Positions 29,493-40,043 of a stretch of DNA of 64,000 bases are shown piece after piece. The translations under genes were made by a program, and so were the position numbers. Numbering within the stretch: position 1 is the stretch's first letter; each line of letters opens with the position of its first letter. This DNA is from Bemisia tabaci (taxonomy: Eukaryota; Arthropoda; Insecta; Hemiptera; Aleyrodidae). The notes beneath the pieces are model-generated. The model was not told the origin of the DNA, did no database searches, and worked only from the letters and a program-made list of their open reading frames with translations. Where the stretch lies: assembly GCF_918797505.1 (NCBI RefSeq), contig NC_092793.1, forward strand, positions 6,644,366-6,708,365. The letters are read 5' to 3'.

Positions 29493-32400
29493 TATAAATT
29501 GAGAATGAAACATTCATTGCGCATTGCAAGGTTGCAATCCATGTAAATAAACTCCTTTTCGCGTGGAACCATCGATATTTGAGTTCGCTTACGGCAGGCG
29601 CGACATACAACTATTCGACCACGGATGTAAGCATGTTGCAGCTTCGCCGGATTGAAGGCGCTTCAAACTGCGAAGATGTCTTGTCGGCCCTGCCAACCAT
29701 GGCGGGCGGGACGAAGGCTAAAATCGCTGCATCACTGGGACGACGCGTCATTATTTATGACTCCCTTATAATTTTCACCATAAAAAACAAAAATAAGTAT
29801 CCTAAAAGCTACGATTTATAACCAGGAGCCGTCGTTTTTTTTTCGGTAAAAAGAAAAGGAAAATAGGACTAAATATAATATCGCGACGAAATTTCCCGTG
29901 ATTTCAATTCAAATCGTTCTTAAAATTCTTAAAAAGTTTTCAGAGAATCTCTGCGCCGACTTTTAAAAAATATTCATTGAATTTAAGCAATAACAATGGT
30001 TTGCACCGTTGCAATCGAGGTAAATACGCTCCTTTTCGCGTGGAACCATCGATATTTGAGTTCGTTTACGGCAGGCGTGACATACGACTATTCGACCACG
30101 GATGTAAGCATGTTGCAGCTTCGCCGGATTGAAGGCGCTTCAAACTGCGAAGATGTCTTGTCGGCCCTGCCAACCCTGGCGGGCGGGACCAAGGCTAAAG
30201 TCGCTGCATCACTGGGACGACGCGTCATTATTTATGAATCCCTTATAATTTTCACCATAAAAAACAAAAATAAGTATCCTAAAACCTACGATTTATAACC
30301 AGGAGCCGTCGTTTTTTTTCCGGTAAAAAGAAAAAAAGGAAAATAGGACTAAATATAATATCGCGACGAGAATTTCCCGGGATTTCAATTCAAATCGTTC
30401 TTAAAATTCTTAAAAAGTTTTCAGAGAATCTCTGCGCCGACTTTAAAAAAATATTGATTGAAATTGAAGCATTATCAATGGTTTGCACCGTTGCAATCGA
30501 GGGAAATACGCTCCTTTTCGCGTGGAACCATCGATATTTGAGTTCGTTTACGGCAGGCGTGACATACGACTATTCGACCACGGATGTAAGCATGTTGCAG
30601 CTTCGCCGGATTGAAGGCGCTTCAAACTGCGAAGATGTCTTGTCGGCCCTGCCAACCCTGGCGGGCGGGACGAAGGCTAAAATCGCTGCATCACTGGGAC
30701 GACGCGTCATTATTTATGACTCCCTTATAATTTTCACCATAAAAAACAAAAATAAGTATCCTAAAAGCTACGATTTATAACCAGGAGCCGTCGTTTTTTT
30801 TTCGGTAAAAAGAAAAAAGGAAAATAGGACTAAATATAATATCGCGACGAAATTTCCCGTTAATTCAATTAAAATCGTTCTTAAAATTCTTGTAAAGTTT
30901 TCAGAGAATCTCTGCGCCGACCATTAAAAAATATTCATTGAAATTGAAGCATTAACAATGGTTTGCAACGTTGCAATCGAGGTAAATACGCTCCTTTTCG
31001 CGTGGAACCATCGATATTTGAGTTCGTTTACGGCAGGCGTGACATACGACTATTCGACCACGGATGTAAGCATGTTGCAGCTTCGCCGGATTGAAGGCGC
31101 TTCAAACTGCGAAGATGTCTTGTCGGCCCTGCCAACCCTGGCGGGCGGGACCAAGGCTAAATCGCTGCATCACTGGGACGACGCGTCATTATTTATGACT
31201 CCCTTATAATTTTCACCATAAAAAACAAAAATAAGTATCCTAAAAGCTACGATTTATAACCAGGAGCCGTCGTTTTTTTTTCGGTAAAAGAAAAAAGGAA
31301 AATAGGACTAAATATAATATCGCGACGAAATTTCCCGTGATTTCAATTAAAATCGTTCTTAAAATTCTTAAAAAGTTTTCAGAGAATCTCTGCGCCGACT
31401 TTTAAAAAATATTGATTGAAATTGAAGCATTAACAATGGTTTGCAACGTTGCAATCGAGGTAAATACGCTCCTTTTCGCGTGGAACCATCGATATTTGAG
31501 TTCGTTTACGGCAGGCGTGACATACGACTATTCGACCACGGATGTAAGCATGTTGCAGCTTCGCCGGATTGAAGGCGCTTCAAACTGCGAAGATGTCTTG
31601 TCGGCCCTGCCAACCCTGGCGGGCGGGACGAAGGCTAAAGTCGCTGCATCACTGGGACGACGCGTCATTATTTATGACTCCCTTACAATTTTCACCATAA
31701 AAAACAAAAATAAGTATCCTAAAAGCTACGATTTATAACCAGGAGCCGTCGTTTTTTTTTCGGTAAAAAGAAAAAAAGGAAAATAGGACTAAATATAATA
31801 TCGCGACGAAATTTCCCGGGATTTCAATTCAAATCGTTCTTAAAATTCTTGAAAAGTTTTCAGAGAATCTCTGCGCCGACTTTTAAAAAATATTCATTGA
31901 AATTGAAGCATTAACAATGGTTTGCAACGTTGCAATCGAGGTAAATACGCTCCTTTTCGCGTGGAACCATCGATATTTGAGTTCGTTTACGGCAGGCGTG
32001 ACATACGACTATTCGACCACGGATGTAAGCATGTTGCAGCTTCGCCGGATTGAAGGCGCTTCAAACTGCGAAGATGTCTTGTCGGCCCTGCCAACCCTGG
32101 CGGGCGGGACCAAGGCTAAAATCGCTGCATCACTGGGACGACGCGTCATTATTTATGACTCCCTTATAATTTTCACCATAAAAAACAAAAATAAGTATCC
32201 TAAAAGCTACGATTTATAACCAGGAGCCGTCGTTTTTTTTTCGGTAAAAAGAAAAAAAGGAAAATAGGACTAAATATAATATCGCGACGAAATTTCCCGT
32301 TATTTCAATTCAAATCGTTCTTAAAATTCTTGAAAAGTTTTCAGAGAATCTCTGCGCCGACTTTTAAAAAATATTGATTGAAATTGAAGCATTAACAATG

Positions 32401-33116
32401 GTTTGCAACGTTGCAATCGAGGTAAATACGCTCCTTTTCGCGTGGAACCATCGATATTTGAGTTCGTTTACGGCAGGCGTGACATACGACTATTCGACCA
32501 CGGATGTAAGCATGTTGCAGCTTCGCCGGATTGAAGGCGGTTCAAACTGGTAAGATGTCTTGTCGGCCCTGCCAACCCTGGCGGGCGGGACCAAGGCTAA
32601 AGTCGCTGCATCACTGGGACGACGCGTCATTATTTATGACTCCCTTATAATTTTCACCATAAAAAACAAAAATAAGTATCCTAAAAGCTACGATTTATAA
32701 CCAGGAGCCGTCGTTTTTTTTTCGGTAAAAAGAAAAAAAGGAAAATAGGACTAAATATAATATCGCGACGAAATTTCCCGGATTTCAATTCAAATCGTTC
32801 TTAAAATTCTTGAAAAGTTTCAGAGAATCTCTGCGCCGACTTTTAAAAAATATTCATTGAAATTGAAGCATTAACAATGGTTTGCAACGTTGCAATCGAG
32901 GTAAATACGCTCCTTTTCGCGTGGAACCATCGATATTTGAGTTCGTTTACGGCAGGCGTGACATACGACTATTCGACCACGGATGTAAGCATGTTGCAGC
33001 TTCGCCGGATTGAAGGCGCTTCAAACTGCGAAGATGTCTTGTCGGCCCTGCCAACCCTGGCGGGCGGGACCAAGGCTAAAATCGCTGCATCACTGGGACG
33101 ACGCGTCATTATTTAT
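29493..33116 (+). repeat. Tandem array, ~480-bp unit, about 7.5 copies, each with a ~100-codon frame
   Basis: Equivalent ATG positions are 29996, 30478, 30958, 31436, 31917, 32398 and 32877, so units measure 478-482 bp. Units are nearly identical throughout, including the spacer (AATTTCCCG.., CTCTGCGCCGAC) and a T8-T9 run after CAGGAGCCGTCG. The frame begins MVCNVAIEVNTLLFAWNHRY and ends KNKYPKSYDL; it is intact in four units (29996-30298, 30478-30780, 31436-31738, 31917-32219). It is frameshifted in the fourth full unit (one A lost near 31160), stopped in the next-to-last (TAA near 32551), and cut off by the junction at 33116. The first unit lacks the ATG. Nearly all differences between units change the amino acid, so I see no sign of selection on the protein. 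I do not recognise the sequence. It is best called a satellite-like array with coding potential. Confidence 0.92.
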
Positions 33117-33274
33117 GATTCTTTGCCTGTTTACTGAAAATGGAACTCGTTTTTTCATGAAATCTCAGGACAAATCAGTGGTTTTTTCAGATACGGATGC
33201 GCAAGATTCTTTGGGTTATTACAACTTTTCAAAGGGACACGTTGTTTCGTGCGGGAAACGACAAATTAGGCTTT

Positions 33275-33550
33275 CAGCGGACCGATTATTGAATGTGTTA
33301 GACAAAGCTATAGACAACGATGACAAAAGGGATATGGAAGAATCCTATTGGTGGAATGGGGTGATTGTAAAGGACAAAGGAGGTAGGTAATAGACTAACT
33401 TGCGGCAACCCACGAGAGACTCTTTAGTCAGTCCTTCATTTTTTCCCAGGTCTATGAGAACCACACATTTCAACCAATAGGATCGCTCTATACTCCTTAT
33501 GTCTGCTTTGTCTATAGCCTTGTCAATCAATTTTCATAATCGGCTTTCAG
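33275..33550. mobile_element. R-C element, copy 6
   Basis: GCGGACCGATTATTGAATGT on the left, CAATTTTCATAATCGG on the right followed by CTTTCAG, which also precedes the left end (GGCTTTCA on both sides). The last bases of the right end appear lost. 33117-33274 is unremarkable. Confidence 0.78.
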
Positions 33551-33574
33551 GTGAGGTTGTGCATGAATATGCGT

Positions 33575-33690
33575 CTAAAACTGCGAATTTTGATGAGTTC
33601 ATTTCGACACGATATAAATTTTGAGGAGTGCTTCTAGAAGGAAATTTTACGAGGTAATCAATGGAGCCACTTTTAGATCTCTGGGCTTTG
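33575..33690. repeat. R-B internal fragment
   Basis: TTCTAGAAGGAAATTTTACG then AGGTAATCAATGGAGCCACT matches the middle of R-B (compare 10385-10425). Both termini are missing. Confidence 0.5.
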
Positions 33691-33908
33691 TTTCAACCAA
33701 GATACAACGTTTTTACCGTTTCCCCATCCCATTGTGTCTGCATGCAAATCTCTCGCATTGACTCGCTGTGCCGTGCGCCGTTGTGTTTGATGAAACTCTA
33801 TTAGCACGCGTATGATGTAAATGTATCACTTATCTCTGGGAGTCGGATGACATAAAAAGCTCGAGGCAACAATTTAATCAGCCAACCAAGGATTAATTCG
33901 TCACTATT

Positions 33909-34028
33909 CGTCGCTTGGCTAACATAGGGGCGTAACTACACTCTGCAATGAACCCTGTCGTCCATACAATTCAATGTTTTTCCGGGCTCATCTCAGTGTG
34001 TAGTTACGCCCAAATGTCAGCAAGCGAC
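33909..34028. mobile_element. Hairpin element (R-Y)
   Basis: CGTCGCTTGGCTAACATAGG then GGCGTAACTACACT is mirrored by AGTGTGTAGTTACGCC then CAAATGTCAGCAAGCGACG. The loop holds GAACCCTG and GGGCTCAT, as in R-E and R-F. Confidence 0.75.
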
Positions 34029-34200
34029 GTATTAACTGACAAGTTGATGCCCGATTAAGCTAGGTGAACGTTTCTGTTTGACATTAAACTATGCGTGTGC
34101 TGACAGAACAATAATTTAGTAGACTTTGTAACTCTATTTAGAACAACAAGCATTTGATTTCTTACGCTCGAAAACAAAGAATATAAGCTTATGTGCTGTA

Positions 34201-34285
34201 CTGCCGTGCTGAGGAAGAACGCCGTATGAACATTCGAGGGTTGCCAAATGTTCCTTGATAAAACATGTATTTTTGACAACATTTA
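34201..34285. repeat. R-A half element (left end only)
   Basis: CTGCCGTGCTGAGGAAGAAC through GATAAAACATGTATTTTTGA, then homology stops. The region to 34505 is AT-rich and empty. Confidence 0.8.
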
Positions 34286-34505
34286 TGCAGTAGGTAAATC
34301 CATCAAAATTTTTCGCGTTTTTTGGAACTTAACACTTCATAAAATAAAAACTGTTTTACCCATGCACCTCAAATTTTCAGGTTAAGTTCTTGATTGTATT
34401 TGCGAAAGGATTCTGTAAAAACATTGTCCCAAGGTGCACAAGTTTTTCTGCTATGATACGTTGTTTCCAAAAAATTTAAAATGGCGTTAACGGCATTTTT
34501 GCGTT

Positions 34506-34741
34506 CACTGGGAAAAAAAAACACATTCGATCTAGAGTCCAGAATCTTGAAAACATTGACAAGAAAAAATACTCTTGACTCAATCGGATTTTTGCTTGAA
34601 TCAAAACGAAATCCGCTTAAATTAAGAGGCTTGGTTCTTGATTTAAGCTAGATTCTGATTGAATCAAGAGTACTTTTTCTTGTCGACGTTTTTATGAGTC
34701 TGGACTCTAGATCCAATGTGTTTTTTTTTTTTTTTCCAGTG
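34506..34741. mobile_element. R-G CACTA-like MITE, copy 4
   Basis: CACTGGGAAAAAAAAACACA and the inverse with a T15 stretch before CCAGTG; flanks TT/TT match. 236 bp. Confidence 0.88.
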
Positions 34742-35095
34742 TTGGGCGGCAGCATAGAACACAGACCCCTAGCGGGAGGACGGAAGTTCGATGGCAGAGA
34801 AGCGATGAATCGGGAGAGCGAACGGCGAAAGTGCAGCGTGTTGGCCGGCATTGGAGTTGAAAAATTCCGAAATAATTCCAGGATTGTGGGGCACGGGCCA
34901 GAGGGGGAGCGGGGGGCCACGGGGGCGGGAGCGGGGGCCGCCAATTCCGGCCGCCGACCACGCGCCTCCAGACTCGGAGCCGGAGCGACAGGTGGTCGGC
35001 TAATCGTCCGACTCGCGTCCCACGACCGGGTCATTCTCCCAGCTTGGCAACACTGCTTTTCTTTCATTCGGATTTATAGTGAATGATCGACTCCA
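34742..35095. other. GC-rich block, possible promoter or exon
   Basis: CpG-rich sequence (about 34880-35030) with long open frames on both strands, as expected by chance at high GC. No splice sites or motifs decide between them. Confidence 0.25.
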
Positions 35096-35373
35096 GCAGG
35101 CCGATTATTGAAATTTATAGACAAAGCAATAGACAAATACGACGAAAAGGGTATGGAAAGATCCTGTTGCTGGAAACGGGTGGTTGCAAGGGACAAAGGA
35201 TGTAGGTAATAGACTAACTAAAGGCAACTCACGAGAGACCCTAAATTTAGTCCTCCATTTTCTTCCTTAGTCTATAGGAGCCACCCATTTCATTTTCACC
35301 CAATAGGATCGCTCTATACTCCCTATGTCTTCTTTGTCTAGGCTTTGTCTATCAATTTCAATAATCAGCCCGC
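35096..35373. mobile_element. R-C element, copy 7
   Basis: GCAGGCCGATTATTGAAATT and the inverse AATTTCAATAATCAGCCCGC; ends exactly where an R-FF end begins. Confidence 0.85.
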
Positions 35374-35374
35374 A

Positions 35375-35990
35375 TTGCCGTGATAGCGATGAGAGCCGCA
35401 AGTACAAAAATGAAGTTTTGAGAAAATTGGCTCAGTAGCGTCTGCAGACTGATTGTTGAAATTGGTAGACAAAGTTATAGACAAAAAAGATAAAAGTGAC
35501 ATGGAGGGATCTTTTTAGTGCAGGTGGGTGATTGCAACGGACAAAGGAGGTAGATAATAGACTAACTAACGGCAACGCACGAGAGACCCTATAGTTAGTC
35601 CATCATTTCCTCCTTAAGTCCATAGGAACCAACCATTTCAACCGTTAGGATCGCTCCATTCTCCCAATGTCTTCTTTGTCTATCGCTTTGTCTATCAATT
35701 CCAACGATTAGCCTGCTGGACGGAAAACTTTATTGAGAGAATCTTCCGTTCTCTTTTAAATAACCACTACTTAATCATCCAAAAGACTCTCGGAAATGTT
35801 TTCGGATGATTAAAAATCGACGAATTTTACTTTCAACTTGGTAAAAACTGTCTTTTTCATTTTTATTTGAAGCTAATGTCAAGCAAGACAGCCGTAAAAG
35901 CAATCATCTGCATGATTTCGTGGTTGCGTTTTGGACACACAACAAATAAATTTTAAGGTAAGAAATTGGCAGAAAGGGGCGCCATTTTAC
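35375..35990. mobile_element. R-FF element, truncated copy, split by R-C
   Basis: TTGCCGTGATAGCGATGAGA is an R-FF end. After the R-C insertion the body resumes and is the inverse of 59150-59350 (GATTAAAAATCGAC; CAAGACAGCCGTAA; GTGGTTGCGTTTTGGAC). The far end is lost near 35990. Confidence 0.75.
35441..35718. mobile_element. R-C element, copy 8 (inside R-FF)
   Basis: GCAGACTGATTGTTGAAATT and the inverse AATTCCAACGATTAGCCTGC. Alignment of the flanks to the complete R-FF at 58912 places it between CTTCTG and ACAAGAGC of that element. Confidence 0.8.
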
Positions 35991-36092
35991 CCGAAAGCGC
36001 CGCTCTCATTGGCGCTCTGGCAAAATAATGGAGAGAAGGGTCTATTCCAATTAGAGGCAAAAGATGACACTATGGCGTGTAATACTATAATA

Positions 36093-36216
36093 TGGACGTA
36101 TTTCTTCCAAACGGCACTATGTGCAGTATGACGTGAGCCCTGTTGTGCATATATTCTTCTGGGTCTCAGGGTTCATGTCATAATGCACATAGTTCCGTTT
36201 GGCAAAAATGCGTCCA
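36093..36216. mobile_element. R-E hairpin, copy 7
   Basis: TGGACGTATTTCTTCCAAAC and the inverse GTTTGGCAAAAATGCGTCCA; flanks ATA and TAT. Confidence 0.85.
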
Positions 36217-36244
36217 TATGGTGACTGGTAACTCGGCCACTTAC

Positions 36245-36305
36245 CAACTGTACCTACATAGCCGGCATCGGCATTGACTCGAATAAAATTGGAATTGAGA
36301 CTTAC
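36245..36305 (-). CDS. 61-bp internal exon of an unrecognised gene
   Basis: Minus-strand acceptor ACTTTTTTTCTGTTTCAG at 36306 and donor GTTG followed by GTAAGTGG at 36244 are both close to consensus. The exon enters in phase 0 and leaves in phase 1; it encodes VSLNSNFIRVNADAGYVGTV plus one base. It is also bounded upstream by a microexon (36381-36400) whose exit phase fits. The alternating hydrophobic pattern suggests beta structure. No family is recognised. The next exon downstream may be 27828-28009, whose phase fits. The first bases of this exon (GTAAGT) themselves look like a donor, so alternative splicing here is possible. Confidence 0.45.
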
Positions 36306-36380
36306 CTGAAACAGAAAAAAGTAGTTTTCGTTAATTAAAATCATGTAGATAGATACAATAAATATTCTTGGAGTACTTAC

Positions 36381-36400
36381 TTTGTACTTGAATAAAATTT
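36381..36400 (-). CDS. 20-bp candidate microexon
   Basis: On the minus strand AAATTTTATTCAAGTACAAA lies between a strong acceptor (CTTTTTTTTCTTGAAG) and a consensus donor (GTAAGTACT). Entering in phase 1 it encodes the tail of a split codon and ILFKYK, then joins the 61-bp exon in phase 0. Entered in phase 0 it would create a stop with the next exon. The upstream exon was not found. Confidence 0.35.
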
Positions 36401-36449
36401 CTTCAAGAAAAAAAAGTTAGTTAAAATAAAACAGAAACCATGTTTTTCC

Positions 36450-36506
36450 AATCTCATGAACACGAGTCGTATCTTTGCCAACGATACGGCTCGTGTTCAT
36501 GAGATT
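36450..36506. repeat. Short strong hairpin
   Basis: AATCTCATGAACACGAGTCG then TATC is mirrored by GATACGGCTCGTGTTCATGA then GATT with a 9-base loop and one mismatch. It sits where the R-GG copy at 36508 lost its left end. Confidence 0.85.
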
Positions 36507-36507
36507 T

Positions 36508-36695
36508 ATTTAAGTAAAATTCCCTGACAAATGAAACATGCGATAAGGCAAAAAAGACATGATTTGAAATAGTTTCCGTTATGTTGTTCAACGCGTCAAA
36601 TACATTCTAAAAAACTAAAAGGTAAATTTACAATTTTTTCCTGACTTCAAAAATTCCATGACCTTTCCCGGTATTCCCTAACTGTGGCAACCCTG
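36508..36695. mobile_element. R-GG element, copy 2 (left end lost)
   Basis: ATTCCCTGACAAATG and the right end AACTGTGGCAACCCTG match copy 1; the CAGGGTTGCC left end is absent. Confidence 0.7.
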
Positions 36696-37593
36696 TGAGA
36701 TTCGGAAAAGGACCACTAACGAAATTTTTTGATTGATACATAGTTTTACCGGCCACGAAAGTGGAAGAATCGTGAGAGTAGTTACCCAAGTTTTGGGGCC
36801 GAATTGCCGTGGTTGGGGCCCCCGAAGAAGGGAAAAATACGGTGGGAGGGGGGGGGGGTCGCGACTGATGACATTGCCAAGTGATGCGGGGGGGGGGGGG
36901 GGGGGGGCAGGCGGCAGAGGGATTATGAGTTATGAACGAAACGCTGTTGTCGTGTCGGCAATGGAAAGTCTTAAAACACCTCTTCCAGTCAGGGATACGA
37001 GATGAAACATGATGCAATGACTTTTGGCTGAGGGCGTTTCGGGATAAGCGGCTCGAAGTTTGAGGGTACGAAAGAGTGCGCTGAACGAGGCTGAAGATGC
37101 AGCCTTCAGCGCCGAAAAGCGTTCAGGTTACAAACAACGTTGGCAGACTTAAATCATTCTTTGGAGCTGAGCTAATGATCTGAGATTGGAAATTTTCTTT
37201 AATATTATGGTCCATAAATTATGGACGTTTCTGAAAATTCACATTTTGAATCTCGTGAAATTTTGTCATCCTGCTCAGAAAATTTCATTGAATTTTACAG
37301 CACCGAACTGTCGATCATCAGCCCAACGCTAAGTAACTATCAAATCTTTGCCAAAAATGATCGAAGGCATAGATTTATATTTCTCGGATATCTGAAAAAT
37401 GGCTTAAAATTCAGCCCATCAAATCGATAGCTAATACGTTTCCTGGATCATAATCTCGTGAAATATCAGGCAGGGGTGCAAAAAGTGCCATCGGGCCGAA
37501 CGCTTCGTGCGCGATCCGAAATTTTTTCTTCACTCACCTCCAAAGAATACTTCAATGTTCCACTTTCCTAAATGATTTAAAGTGATGTTTTTT

Positions 37594-37594
<1 letters not shown>
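36696..37594. other. No supported gene; G-tracts
   Basis: G runs of about 10 and 20 bases lie at 36849 and 36889. A 69-codon plus frame (37221-37430) resembles, in its centre, part of the palindrome at 50781-50979 (CTGCTCAGAAAATTTCATTG), so it is likely repeat-derived. Confidence 0.35.

Positions 37595-37625
<31 letters not shown>
37595..37625. repeat. Poly-T run (31 bases)
   Basis: Uninterrupted except for a single G just before it. The following sequence to 38154 has no supported feature. Confidence 0.9.
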
Positions 37626-37628
<3 letters not shown>

Positions 37629-38154
37629 TTTCACTTAAAATTTGTTCGAAACGTAAGTAGGTAGGTATCCCAAAAAGTCAAAAGCATCAATAAATCGTCG
37701 GGATTTTCCCGCAATTTACTCTAGGTGTCTTACTTTGGACAAGAACTTCCTCTTTGCCAAAATTTACATCGCCGATCACGTGATCTGGATCACACGATCG
37801 GTCAGATTGTGCACCCCCGAATATTTTCAGGAGACATTTGACCGTAATTTTCAATCTTTCATTCACGTCTTTCGTTCGATGCCACCCTGCTGCTTTAAAT
37901 CTACGATTAAGCCTAGGTTTATTAATTTTTCACTCTAAATATCAACCAACACGTATAACTTAAAATTTACTAAATCTAGAATTAATAAAGACTACCTATA
38001 AAAAAATACATAAAAAATAAATAACGGATGGATAAACCATGCCATTGGATATCCATTCCGAACCATTGGATAAGCTGGAAAACGGAGGCGAAAGGAGAGA
38101 AAGATGTTGAATGACTTCCATAAATTTGGCGCCAGGGGCGCTTTGTGCGACATA

Positions 38155-38277
38155 CCGTACCCCTCTGGCGTAAAGACGTATCTCAGTTCCTGCTTGAGCC
38201 TTCTTTTACATATAAATCCAAGCTTTTTGGGGCTCATACGGGAGTTCAGATACGCTGTTATGACGGTGGAGCGACGA
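38155..38277. mobile_element. R-F hairpin element, copy 2 (diverged)
   Basis: CTCTGGCGTAAAGACGTATC then TCAG is mirrored imperfectly by AGTTCAGATACGCTGTTATG then ACGGTGGAGCGACG; TGAGCC and GGGGCTCA sit in the loop. Confidence 0.65.
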
Positions 38278-38455
38278 AGAGGACACTGAGTGGCGGGCGA
38301 CAGAGGACCCGGAGACCGCGGCAGGAGAACTAACGTTCACCGCCAAGGATTATTTTTAGATTTTTGGACGCCACGAAACCTTGTGTCTCCTATCTTTCCC
38401 GCAAACTCATAGGTTCCAGACTCCCTCTCTCAGTGCATTTTCCGGTCTGGGTTTA

Positions 38456-38653
38456 TTAAAAGCCCTTACTTACTTGACGAGCGTAATTGAACCTGAGGAC
38501 TATCTCAACGTCGTGCCACGTACAACGATCATGGAGACGTCCGTAGACGTTCTGTATAGACGTTTAGTGGAATTTACGATTTATTCTGATAAATTTGGGC
38601 AATTAAATTTTGAGAATTTTGTCTTGGAGGAAATCTTTGTCATAACTGGCTAG
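38456..38653 (+). CDS. Protein-like open frame, identity unknown
   Basis: The frame GLLKALTYLTSVIEPEDYLN continues VVPRTTIMETSVDVLYRR and ends FVLEEIFVITG with TAG at 38651-38653. Composition is balanced with regular hydrophobic spacing, unlike the chance frames around it. An AG at 38461-38463 could be an acceptor, but the tract before it is weak. No domain recognised; may be a remnant of a transposon protein or a terminal exon. Confidence 0.25.
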   Translation, partial: LKALTYLTSVIEPEDYLNVVPRTTIMETSVDVLYRRLVEFTIYSDKFGQLNFENFVLEEIFVITG

Positions 38654-38777
38654 GATAAAATCCACTCAAAGTTTTTACCATCTCGTCCCCTTTGCGGTAG
38701 AGAAAGTACCTATCATCATCCATTTTTTTTTTTTTAAATAAAAAAAAAAAGCTGAACTTATATCATTCCTATGCGTT

Positions 38778-39725
38778 CAGGGTGTCTACTCAAACAAGCT
38801 GGCCAAAATGAGGACTTTTACAGTACTTTTTCGGTACATTCCCTACAAAGTCAGTACCTCCTCAACAGAAAAATTAAAAACTTTTTCATTGGGTGCCTCA
38901 ATTTAACGAAATTCGAAACATTTCGACGATGGAGATGTTGCATGTGTGAGGAATTTGCGATTGGACTATTGATTCATATGTAAGAGTTCGCGAGAAACAC
39001 GATGGTGCCACTGGTTTTCTCTGAAATCAACTCCCAAGCTCAAAAAAAGCCCTCAAGTTGAGGCCAAAATGGAGGGGATATCCCACGCTATCCTGAGAGT
39101 CCACCTCTACATCAAGACAAACTCTCCATGCAAAGATAGGGAGCATAATACATTGACAGGGCTGCCACTTTATTTGGGGACTCTAAAACTGAAAACACGG
39201 CAGCCCTGCTAATGTATTTGCTCCCTATCTTTGCATGGAGCGTTTGTCTTGATGTAGAGGTGGACTCTCAGGATAGCGTGGAATATCCCCTCCATTTTGG
39301 CCTCAACTTGAGAGCTTTCTTTGAGCTTGGGAGTTGATTTCAGGGAAAACCAGTGGCACCATCGTGTTTCTCGCGAACTTTAACATAAGAATCAACAGTC
39401 AAATCGCAAAATCCTCACACATGCAACATCTCCATTTGAGATTCTTGCTCGAATTGCGACAAAAATGACGTACCTAGCCACAAAATTTCGTAGGTGGCTT
39501 GAAGATTAACCGACCGTACAATCGCGATCTTGCAGGCAAATTCTACCCTTGGAATCAACGCGCAGAGGATTGCGTCCTTTCCAGGTTTCGATCAAAAAGC
39601 ACGCGTGATATGAAAGAACAAATTCCGGACATCCTTGCGGAATTTCCGCACTTTTTCAGTACTTCCGAACTGCCCTTAGAAAATCGGTACTATACCAGGA
39701 AAATTCCGGACTAGTAGACACCATG
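38778..39725. mobile_element. R-HH element containing R-V
   Basis: CAGGGTGTCTACT and the inverse AGTAGACACCATG mark the ends. Flanks GCGTT at 38773-38777 and 39726-39730 are identical. Inner CAGTACTTTTTCGGTAC is mirrored in the right part. The centre is filled by the inverted repeat at 38930-39436. Confidence 0.72.
38930..39436. mobile_element. R-V element, ~240-bp inverted arms
   Basis: ATGGAGATGTTGCATGTGTG to GGCTGCC on the left is mirrored from GGCAGCCCTG to CATGCAACATCTCCAT on the right, including CAAGACAAACTCTCCATGCA and GATAGCGTGG. The loop is only ~12 bp. A half copy lies at 44768-45000. Confidence 0.85.
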
Positions 39726-39775
39726 GCGTTTTGAAATCAAAACTATAATTTTTTCCGCCAAATGAAAACCAAGTT

Positions 39776-40043
39776 CAGGGTTGCCAGCCAAATTATTTTT
39801 TTCCATTCCCTGACTTTTCCCTGACTTTCCAATATTTTTCCCCGACTTTCAAGTATGGATCTGACGCAGTCTGTTAAAGTGAAAATGAGCATGAAAATCC
39901 CGCAACGCAAGCCCGAGACCGCTCGCGCCTAATTCCACGAAAAATCAGAAAAATCCCTGACCAACACCGAGATTCCCTGACTTTCCCTGACTTTTCCCGG
40001 TTGATTTTTTTCCCCTGACTTTTCCCGGTCGCTGGCAACCCTG
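39776..40043. mobile_element. R-GG element, copy 3, with perfect 6-bp TSD
   Basis: CAGGGTTGCCAGCC and the inverse GCTGGCAACCCTG; flanks CAAGTT at 39770-39775 and 40044-40049. Interior has repeated CCCTGACTTTCC and TTTTCCCGGT blocks. Confidence 0.92.

Noticed and set aside
29493..33116. Reading the tandem array as CRISPR or as a tandem gene family
   Set aside because: Units are ~480 bp with no spacer pattern, and the genome is eukaryotic. Unit differences are mostly amino-acid changing, so a conserved gene family is not supported.
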